Assembly: GCA_022539475.1 (NCBI GenBank) | Contig: VCMS01000204.1 | Coordinates: 176,461-235,229 of the forward strand | Direction of reading: 5' to 3' | DNA from: Gracilaria domingensis | Taxonomy: Eukaryota > Rhodophyta > Florideophyceae > Gracilariales > Gracilariaceae | DNA length: 58,769 bases | Shown: positions 50,201-58,769 of the stretch, in pieces | How the letters are laid out: every line of letters starts with the position of its first letter | Numbering within the stretch: position 1 is the first letter of the stretch | Translations under genes and position numbers: made by a program | The notes under the pieces: model-generated | Databases searched by the model: none | The model's input: only the letters and a program-made list of their open reading frames with translations | What the model was told of the DNA's origin: nothing

Positions 50201-52720
50201 CGCGTATGCCACTGTTCGTGGATGTTCTGACTGCGCGAAGAACCGCGTCAAGCTGCGGAAGTACTCCAAGAAGTTGGTACTCTTCCCTGCCAGGGCTCCA
50301 CTTGAATTCGTGGCAATTGACTTGCTCGGCGAGTTTATCCGCACTCGCCGGGGAAACCGGTTTCTACTTGTGATCACCGACCGTTTTTCTAAACTGGTAC
50401 GGACTGTGCCTTTGACGAAGGTTACCGCCAGTGCGGTCGCCCAAGCTTTCGTTACACACTGGGTTTTTGTCTACGGACCGCCGATTGACCTGTTATCGGA
50501 CAATGGACCGCAGTTTACGGCTAAGTTCTTTCAGGACGTTTGCCGCATCTTGCGGATCCAAAACTGGTTTACGACAACATACCACCCCAGAGTAATGGGC
50601 AGGTTGAACGTTTTAACCGCACAATGCTCAATGCATTACGGACATTCGTTGCCGAACATCCGTCGGAGTGGGATCAATACACCGATGCGGTGACATATGC
50701 CTACAATACGCAGGTTCATCGCACTACTCAGATCTCGCCGTTCGAGCTTGTGCTATCACGCGTTCCACCTTCGGTGGCTATCGAGCCACAGCCAACTTTG
50801 GATAAGTTCCCCTCGCCTCGTCTACACAGGGACGCCTGGAAGGCCTGGCTTAAGAACATCATTCCTACAGTTAGGCAAAACATCGATAAGGCACAAGCCG
50901 CGTACAAGCGGAATTTCGACGCACGAATGCGCAGGGATGCCCCTCAGATCAGGGAAGGTAACTACGCCTTCCTACGGAAGGAATACTATAACCCGGAAAA
51001 GGAGAAGAGGCATAAGCTCTCTCCTATCGCGGACGGCCCCTACAGGGTTATTTCTATCACCGATACAACGGTTGTCCTCGATATTGAGGGTGAACACGAG
51101 CGTTTTTCGCGCGATCGCGTAACGCCTGCGCCACAGCCTGTTCGTCAGGAAAAGCAACCGGAAACGCCGGACAGCGCTACGCCTACTGTGGACCAAGCCG
51201 CGACAGCGGGAGAGCGCGCTTCGTTGTCAGTCCTGCCGCATCCTAGCCGCGGACTTGCTGATTTGCCGGCAAAGCCGGAAGCTAACCCGCCAGTCTCGAA
51301 CGCCGCACATGTCCACACGCGGATACTGGCCCCTCAGGGGATACTCACCACCACCCCCGACGCTCCAACTGAGAAGGGGGAGGAGGAGGTAAGTCGCTCG
51401 ATTTCGTTGTCGCCGTCGTCGACGGAAGTGCCTTTGCAGGCCTCCGGGCCGCACGCAAGTCGTGGTGAAAGCACGCGGACGCGCGACGTACAGCCGAAGA
51501 TTCGGAAAGAGGCGAAAAACGCGCAGTTATCGCGGAAGCCTAAAGAGGAACGCACCACTTCGGTGGAGCACGAAGCCGGAGAACCGGAAGAACACCAGGA
51601 TGTAGCTGCTGCAGAAGTCGCCGCTTCGCCCGCGGATAGCACTGTACGGCCGTCACAGACGGAAGGACAAGAGCCTGCCCCAGCTGTGCAGCGTGAGACC
51701 GGTACGCCGGAAAAGAGGGTGGTAACCACCGCAGCAGCCACGTCGAATGCGGAAAGTACATGCCCGCCGCAGTCGGAGCCCGGCAGCGGCAGCGCACTCG
51801 CGTCAAAAGAAGCCGGAAGACCGGAAAAGAAGCCTGTCCAGAAAGACCGTGTTGTTACGGCAGACCCGATTTCGGGAGATTTTATTGAAGCATCGAGTAA
51901 TGAAGCCGTTGAAAACACGGAGGCAACCGCCGCAACAGCAGGCCGACATGCCACAGTAGGTGGGCAGCAGCCCAACGCTGCACACGCGCGCACGCTGCGC
52001 CAAGTGTCTGGCTTCGCCGGCGATCCGCCTCCAGTGGAGGGTGACAACACACGAGCCGGGCACGTGCCCGCTGTAAGGCTTGCGGCCGCCGGAAACGGAA
52101 ATTCCGAATTTGAATCGGCAACGCACAGCCGTGCAACGGCGCAGGCCCCACCGCCAGCAATGCTTGGCAAGGCGTCGCCTCGGCACGTGCCACGGCACCA
52201 CTCGCTGGCACACCGCATTGCGGACCGTTCACCCTCACTTCGGGAGATCTTGCCGGAACGCCGGAAGCTCGCTATTCGAGAACACCGAAGCTCGGTAACA
52301 GCCCGACAATACGGAAGGAAAGCCAGAACTCTGGAAGCATGAATGACAGGAAAACACCATGGTCAAAATGGCTCTCGCCTGGCGTACAGGGTGTCTTCCC
52401 TTTCAGGGACGGAAGCCGAAAGTAACCGATTGAAGCCTCTACACGGAAGAGTAACAACGACACTCGAGAGGAGGATTACATCGCAAAGCCGCAGTCTTGC
52501 GCGGAAGCGTCCTCGTATGAAAGTATAGTCATTGACCGGTCTGATAAGTCACGGCTACGCCCTGACGGGAACTACTGTATCGAGTCCGTGGACGGCTACG
52601 CCTCTTCAGAGGATACGCACGAGCCCATTGAGCACTTGCTCGCTGCGAAAGGTGTCTTGCAGTTACCACCGTCGCGACACGGACACTGATACCGCGCTAC
52701 GCTGACAGGGCCCAAGTGCA
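47193..52720 (+). CDS. pol: Pol polyprotein of element C (protease, RT, RNase H, integrase, linker, chromodomain)
   Basis: The frame is open from the gag end. Aspartic protease has LDTGAGPN (about 47470) and VILGCDF. RT has DANWGYWQVP, MPFGLTNAPATFQRA and YLDD (about 48957). RNase H has DTDAS (about 49408). Integrase has an HHCC finger (about 50110-50240), D in AIDLLGEF, D in LSDNGPQF and E in NGQVERFN (about 50602), then GPY (about 51040). A missing C near 50588 shifts the frame inside integrase: the first frame ends at 50693, the next runs 50540-52342. The linker keeps the PEK/RKP-type motifs of B. The chromodomain at about 52510-52700 is broken by indels. The frameshifts may be sequence errors. 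Confidence 0.9.
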
Positions 52721-52729
52721 AGGATCCAC

Positions 52730-53239
52730 CACGTCCTCTTAATTGATGCACAGCCGTCCAGACGGAATATTGGCCGCCTCTATGGGACAGTATTGTCATT
52801 ACGCAGAATATGGCCGCGTCCAAGCGATGCAACCTTGAGTAATCTGAGATCACTCATTGTCGCCCTCAGGCGGACCATTCGCTCTAAGCGGGACAGCTTT
52901 TGCTGAACAAACATGCCGCGAAATGCAGGAAGCCTACTACAGTGGAGAAGAAGATAAAGAAGAAGAAGCCCTAAGAAAGAAGGAGAAGAAGCCAGACACT
53001 GGAAGGAAGACTAAAAGTTTTATCGCTACAGCCGCGTTTGTGCGGAAAAGTTACCCCTCTCTGTGGCCATTTCCAACAGCCTCTATGAACGAGGTATGCG
53101 CCACTGTAGAAAGGGAGAGCAAGACGAAGAGTTGAGCCAAGCCAGCACGGCTGAGAAGTTTACCTCTAACTATTGAGTCGCCCTCATCATCGGGTCTATC
53201 GCGGATACCGTAGCCCGTAGGGGATCGCGAGCCGGGGAA
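52730..53239. other. Convergent spacer of element C
   Basis: Corresponds to 24036-24545 of element B. It has the same mini-hairpins and AAGAAG tract but many single-base indels. No gene. Confidence 0.8.
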
Positions 53240-55025
53240 TTACGCGCCGGACGGCCCAGCACCTGGGGTGCCCCCACTACCGGGAGCCCCGGAGAACGCT
53301 GTGCGCTATTCTTGCAATCCGACTCGTCGGTCACCGTATCGGGAACGGCCACTCCCACGCCTCGAAGGAAGTCGCGAATGACCGCCGCTCGCGGATGAGA
53401 GAAGAACTGCCGCCCACGGCGGATGCTACATCCTGAGCCCCGGGCGGTCGGAGCGGAGCCGCTACAGCGGGTGGTCAACGATCACGACTTCGTCGTCATC
53501 TCCCGTAGGTCGGGCTCCGAGCAACCCCCACTGGCTCCCCTCATCCATGGACTTTCCTCCGAGGGTCATCACCGTCATCGTCGACGTATACGAACCCACG
53601 CGGGTGCCCTTCCGGATATATCGCTCCTCTCGGCGGCGACCAGCCGCCTCAGCGGGCCAATTACCTCCCAAATCCACGGGTCAAAGTATACGAAGTCGCC
53701 GGCGTTGACGTTCCGTCCGGGAGAACGGTCCGACTGCCGGCGGACTCCGTCGGAAACCTGACTAGCAGGCACCTCATTCCAGTCAATCTGGTCAATGACG
53801 TCCACCAACGCGGTGGCTTCGCGCGCATTGCGGACCGAGCCGAGCACTTCGGAAGAATCCAACGCTCGGATCGCTTGCCGGATGAGTTCCGGGATGAACC
53901 AAACTCGTACGAATCATATGCCTCGATGAGGAGGAAAGCCGCAACGCGGACGGTCCATTCTGTTGCCAGGATGCTCCCACAGGCCGCGAGGCGGATCGTT
54001 CATGAAGTACGAGCCTATGTAAGTTAGGCAGGCGGTAGCTTCTACGTGACACCCTCGTGGACTTCGACCGCAGGCCAGAATGACGGCAGCGGCAGGTATC
54101 GCCCAGTATGGGAGTGACGCGTCCAATGCGTTTCCACCTACCGTGCACCTGGTAATCGGCACCGTACCCCGTAAGCGGGGAACGCCATTTCTCTCTCGAA
54201 AGCGGCAGCTGCATGAAAATTGAGACGTTCCAGGACGCGAAGAACCGTTGACTCGGCGCGAAGGATCGGCCGGCCCACAGATCAACTCCTTGCTGCGGCT
54301 TTGAACGGTATCCGGTAATATCGGTCAACTTTCGTCAAACGCGTTGGCTAGATGGTCGCCGTAGCCTTGACCTCGCCGAAATCTGGTAACGATGCCACAT
54401 TCGTTACGTTTACTGTGCCGGCCCACCGGATGTTCGTTCGGAGCTCGGAAGTGTCGCGCGTACCCAATGCGAGCCATCTCATTGCGAGCGAATTGTCTCG
54501 TCTCGTTTCGACCTACAAACAGGCAGCTCGGTATAACCGCAACGCGGGCGATCCAGTCCCATGAACGGGTAACGTCAGCAGGAAGCCCACCAGGGAGTTG
54601 ACCGTCGACAGCGTACGAGTCGACGAGCTCTGTATCCCGAACGGCTTCGGCGTCAAACCAGGAGCCTGGGCAAAAAGGAAACTGTGCCGGTGGGATCCCG
54701 GATGCGTACGCGCCTGCGGTAGGCCATCCACCCAGCGTAGCTGGCATCTCGGCGTTGAACCAATCCCACACGGGCGCGGACCAGCCTGAGCTGGAGCGTG
54801 ATCTTGTCCGAAAACCCGGCTGGGAGCAGCCGCCGACTGCGGGAGAGAACAGACCGGAACGGCGGGTTCGATACTGCATGCGTGCCGTCGAGGACGGAGG
54901 ACCGTTCGGTGCGTTGGACATCGCGGGAGCTCGAGATGACGAGGTTCGCTACTGACACCGGAGTGTTGGTGGCTCCGAACAGTTTCCGGCAGACCCGTCT
55001 TGGGAGACTTCCTTATATACTCCAT
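53240..55025 (-). pseudogene. Antisense-gene protein of element C (frameshifted by indels)
   Basis: Same gene as 24546-26345, starting ATG at 55025 and ending at 53240. Segments match B almost exactly but jump frames many times (54325-54921, 53792-54328, 53575-53862, 53462-53677, 53170-53478). Since the differences are nearly all single-base indels, the gene may be intact in the real genome. Confidence 0.8.
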
Positions 55026-55064
55026 CGCGAGGCGTATCGAGCCGACGAGTCGGTGTCTCAGCCT

Positions 55065-55076
55065 GAGAAGGGGAGA
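55065..55076 (+). promoter_or_regulatory. Polypurine tract of element C
   Basis: GAGAAGGGGAGA directly before the 3' LTR, one G shorter than in B. Confidence 0.85.
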
Positions 55077-55931
55077 TGTAGAGCAAAACGCCCTTGTGGG
55101 GATGCACCGAGGTGCTTTTCATAGTTTGTTTGATCCGTTACCGGCTTCGACACCTCAGGTTATGAGAGGCTACTGGGGTAGTGCCCTATTTTGGGGTATG
55201 CCTAGGAAGGGTAGTATTTCTGCACACGTGTGCCAAGTTGGCCCGATAGCGGGTGCGCCGTGGCAAGCCTGCCACGGTTGCACACCTGTAATGTATTGGC
55301 CGGCAGCGCCGGACAGTTAGATATTTTAATTGATATTTTCAAGTGCCGTATATAAGTGGCGGCACTTGCCGCCACTGTACGGGAAGTAAACCTCAACGAG
55401 GCCTTTGGCTCTGATCTTCTTGCCGCTTGCGCACGGTCACCAGCCCCATCCTGGGGAATACCGCCGCAATTCCGGGCTGATCAACCAACCTCCGTCCCCT
55501 GAGGAGTACTAATCGTCGTCACGGCACTTTTCTTATCTATTTTATTGTTGTCATTTCCGTCTTACGGCTTTCGCTACTCTGCCCTACATTGTAGGTTGTT
55601 TTATTTGTCTCGGGAGTTTTCCCGCTTATCGCGAGTCAGTGCTCCGCAGTGCGGCTCGTTTGTTGATCTTTTGTCGTCCCATACCGTGGGCTGGATACCC
55701 CCTACTCGCTGTGGCTCGCCGGAACCATCCGGATACCTACGCCTGATTCATCCCTTCTAACCTCGACTGCACGCCAGATCGGGGCCACCCGGATTTTACA
55801 CCCGGCTTCTGTTGGCCTCTATCGGAGGTTCTGCCGCTCGACTGCCCTTCACATGGGAGCAGGGCTCTGTAACACCCTGAGGTGTCGTCCGCGACGCGAG
55901 CTTGTTGTTTTCCGTCGAGGTTTGCACCACA
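55077..55931 (+). repeat. 3' LTR of element C (855 bp)
   Basis: Matches the 5' LTR including its subfamily-specific U3 stem. Differences are mostly single-base indels that increase towards the right. Confidence 0.95.
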
Positions 55932-57470
55932 GCCAGTGAAGTGTCCAAATGGCACTTCTTCTGACGTACGTCATCGTCTTCTGAAAGACAATCGTCTCAA
56001 GACATACTACCGGGAAAATATCGGCAGTGGTGGTTTCCGACTTATTTGGACGCCCGGTAACTCCCATTATATCAAAGAAGCGGAGACAAAAACGTGGCGT
56101 CGAGGAGATCTAATGGGGGAGGTGTCAAGCGAAAAGCTCCGGTCTGCGTTAAGAAAACATTTATGGCTTCTTCAAACTCAAAAAGCGAGTTTTCAGGAAG
56201 CGACATGAGTCTTATGCTCGCGCGATCGTCGGTCAAAGTTTAACGACCTTGTCACACGCTTCTTCGTGAAGCATATGCTACCCTTTTCGTTGCTGAGTCG
56301 AAAGAAGGTTTCAATGAGTTCTATCAGATAGTGAGACTCGCGGATTATGAACTCAGCAAACAATTGCCCGATCCGAAACGAATGGGTTCCAAGAATATTA
56401 GCGTTTACTACGAAGAGATGCATAATGAGTGAAGCAATCCATCGCTGCTTCACTGAAAGACTCGTATGGACCTTGATTCGACGGATGGACTGATGGAAAC
56501 AACGAAGGGGTGGTTAATGTTCTGCTTTCCCTTACCGGAATGGAAAGCGTTCGAAAGACGTTCTTTCTTAAATCGATTTATACTGGATCGATCAGCTGCG
56601 ATGCAGCCTTTTATCAAAGGTTGTTGAAGATTCTCTATTAGATTCGGAGAAATGCGACGAGTCGGCGCGGTTGTTAGCGACAACACCAGTTCTTGTGTTA
56701 GAGCTAAGCAGAATTTGCTTCAGAAGCATACATTCATGTTTTCGTGCCAGGACCAAACTCACCTCGCTAGCCTATGATGCAGGGATATTGGAAAGCTGGC
56801 GTGGGTGAGTGAGCTCCTTACGATGGTATCAATTGTGATTGCGGACCTTAGGAACCATCCTAAACTATACCACAGATTTAAGGAGCTGAAAACCCGCTTT
56901 AATTTGAGAGCTCCTCGGAACTCGACGTCACCCGAATTGGACCAGTATGGACGCGTTCGACTGCCTCCATCCGCAGTTCTTCCGGCTAAATGGCGCAGAC
57001 GCGATTCGCTTCTTCAGAAAGCATGATTGCATCCTTTTTAAGGTGCAAAGTAGTTCTTAACGAACTGATTGACTGCCAAGACTTCCACTCTAGTTTGTAC
57101 AGCGGTAGGAACCGAGGAGAAACGGGAGCTGTTCAAGGCAAACTGTTCGAAACGAAGCACTCTACGAAAAACTTTTGGATGTGTATCATATCTTCCGGCT
57201 CGTTCGCCAGTACTTAAGGATATTTGATGACGAGTCTTCACTTCTATCTGAAGTTTACCCGCCACGACGCAACTATTGGAAAAGCTTAAGCAGCTACCGA
57301 CTACACCTTTCTACACATCGCAGAGAAGGGATGATATAATTAAGGTTTTCGAGCGACGAATGAATGGGGAGGGACAGAAGGTAGCATTGGTGACGCCGCT
57401 ACATTACGTTGCCTACATGTTAGATATCAGGAGCCTTGCGGAAACTTTTAAGCGCATGTCGTTCCTCATC
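55932..57470 (+). pseudogene. hAT-type transposase, 3' part (DUF659-like region and C-terminus)
   Basis: Continues the 43924 gene after element C. VKCPNGTSSDVRHRLLKDNR supplies the last zinc-ligand Cys. A DUF659-type block is readable across frames at about 56400-56890: a DGWTDG-like stretch, VVSDNTSSCVRAKQNLLQKH, FMFSCQDQTHLAS, then RNHPKLYHRFKELK. C-terminal hAT-like segments follow at 57220-57470 (IFDDESSLLSEVYP, RRMNGEGQKVALVTPLHYVA). At least six indels or stops. A second LTR element (D) cuts it at 57470. Dead as read. Confidence 0.75.
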
Positions 57471-58360
57471 TGTAGAGCTAAAACGCCCTTTGTGGGGATG
57501 CACCGAAGTGTGCACTTTCATTTTAGTTTGTTTGATCCTGTTACCGGCTGCGACACCTCAGGTTATGAGAGGCTACTGGGGTAGTGCCCCTATTTTGGGT
57601 ATGCCTAGGTAAGGTAGTATTCTGCACACGTGTGCCAAGTTGGCCCGATCGCGCGGGCCCCGTGGCAAGCATGCCACGGGGGCACACCTGTGTAGGCTAT
57701 TGAGCCGGCAGCGCCGTGATAGTTAGATATTTTAATGATATTTTCAAGCTGCCGTATATAAGTGGCGGCACTTTGCCGCCACTGTACGGGATAGTAAACC
57801 TCAACGAGGCCTTTGGCTCTGATCTTTCTTATCCCGCTTGCGCCGGTCACAGCCCCATCCTGGGGAATACCGCCGCAATTCCGGGCTGATCAACCAACCT
57901 CCGTCCCTGAGGAGTACTAATCCGTCGTCACGGCACTTTTCTTATCTATTTTATTGTTGTCATTTCCAGTCTTACGGCTTTCGCTACTCTGCCCTTACAT
58001 TGTAAGGTTTGTTTTATTTTTGTCTCCTGGAGTTTTTCCGCTTATCGCGAGTCTCAGTGCTTCCGCAGTTGCGGCTTCGTTTGTTGATCTTTTTGTCGTC
58101 CCATTACCGTTGGGCTGGATACCCTCCACTCGCTGTGGCTCGCCGGAACCAAATCCGGATACCTACGCCGATTCTATGCCCCTTATACCTCCGCACTGCA
58201 CGCCAGATTCGGGCCAACCCGGATTACACCCGCGGCCTCGTTTGGCCCTATCGGAGGTTCTGCCGCTCGACTGCCCCTTCACAGGGTAGCAGGCCTGAAC
58301 ACCCCTGAGGTGCTCGTCCGCGACGCGGCTTGTTGTTTCCGCGAGGGTTTTGCCACCACA
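57471..58360 (+). repeat. 5' LTR of element D (890 bp, indel-noisy)
   Basis: TGTAGAGC...CACCACA. TATA box 57755-57762. The U3 stem at 57657-57683 is of the B type. Over 30 bp longer than the other LTRs because of scattered one-base insertions. Confidence 0.93.
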
Positions 58361-58366
58361 AAACTA

Positions 58367-58384
58367 TGGTCTCCCGACCTAGAA
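58367..58384 (+). promoter_or_regulatory. Primer binding site of element D
   Basis: Identical to the primer site of element C. Confidence 0.8.
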
Positions 58385-58536
58385 TTCGGCATTTAATTGG
58401 ACCAACGTTTCGTTGGAGTTTGCGTTCGTTATGTTTGGCAGCCCAGATAGCTGGGAATTATCCGTTCTTACGCGTTCTTCTCATTGTCCGTTTTCGGAAG
58501 TTGTTTTGGTTGCCCATGTGCGACTGTGTCGTGAAC

Positions 58537-58769
58537 GATTGTGTCCCGTCGCAGGCGTAGGTTAGCGCGCCACGTGCCGCTTTCTGTGCCCGGTTCGTCT
58601 CGGCTTGCCGGCAAGTTTGCCTCCGTTGCCGCAAGGACGCACTTGGACATGCGGTCCCATGGCTATATGCGACCCGAAACCGGCTTCCGGGGCCCGCCGT
58701 TCTGATAACGGGACCCCATCCCACTCGTGGGCCAACTGAGAACCCCACCTCGGCTGATGCCCGCCGCAG
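58537..58769 (+). pseudogene. Gag, N-terminal fragment of element D
   Basis: Matches the first codons of element C gag (the CCCGTCGCAGG context and the CCCGGTTCGTC stretch). The ATG is disrupted (GATTGTG instead of GATGTCG) and several indels break the frame. Cut by the window edge. Confidence 0.7.

Larger units (their letters stand above)
44166..55931 (+). mobile_element. Full-length Ty3/gypsy chromovirus, element C (11.8 kb)
   Basis: 5' LTR 44166-45022, primer site 45026, gag, pol, spacer, antisense gene, polypurine tract, 3' LTR 55077-55931, flanked by GCAGT. The two LTRs differ mainly by single-base indels concentrated to the right, which suggests a recent insertion plus sequence noise. 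11.8 kb is long for the superfamily because of the integrase-chromodomain linker and the extra antisense gene. Confidence 0.95.
57471..58769 (+). mobile_element. Ty3/gypsy element D, 5' end (runs off the window)
   Basis: 5' LTR, primer site and the start of gag, same family as B and C, inserted in the C-terminal part of the hAT relic. The preceding five bases are TCATC; the right flank is not in the window. Confidence 0.9.

Overview
The window is eukaryotic nuclear DNA. It has TATA-bearing LTRs, chromodomain Ty3/gypsy retrotransposons, a pogo/CENP-B-type DDE gene, a hAT transposase relic, a host gene best explained by two very short introns, and a giant Ser/Thr/Pro-rich membrane glycoprotein gene. 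I cannot fix the species. Few and tiny introns, moderate GC and long S/P/V-rich surface proteins would suit a red alga or another protist, but this is inference.

Layout. 1-6700: an old, heavily mutated Ty3/gypsy element (element I): RNase H, integrase and chromodomain on +, then a degenerate reading frame on -. 6700-13129: host DNA with a frameshifted ankyrin-repeat gene (9022-11411, -) and short uncertain ORFs. 13130-13172: assembly gap. 13173-20710: element A, a - strand Ty3/gypsy copy lacking gag and protease. 20711-27255: element B, a + strand copy truncated at RNase H and joined head-to-head to A. 27256-34910: host ORFs on -, a structured intergenic region, an intact DDE gene (29273-31114, +) and a small acidic/basic protein gene (31871-33169, +). 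34911-42417: a mucin-like glycoprotein gene. 43924-57470: a hAT transposase relic split inside its zinc finger by element C, a full-length LTR retrotransposon (44166-55931), and cut again by element D, which runs off the right edge.

The most unusual system is the retrotransposon family itself. Copies A, B and C carry, between pol and the 3' LTR, a gene of about 600 codons in ANTISENSE orientation to gag-pol. Its start codon lies about 50-80 bp from the 3' LTR, so its promoter should lie inside the LTR. The A and B proteins are clearly homologous but strongly diverged, keeping motifs such as YRTFGEV and RPILRAEF, and a relic of the same protein is still visible in element I. The LTRs, 5' leader and pol/antisense-gene spacer are packed with short inverted repeats; one U3 stem changes on both arms between subfamilies. 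The pol polyprotein has a linker of about 470 residues between integrase and chromodomain. In C, pol lies in the -1 frame relative to gag next to an A-rich slip site and hairpins.

Caution: from about 52300 to the right edge, and in the repeats at 36230-37560, single-base indels are frequent and look like unpolished sequence, so many frameshifts there may not be real.
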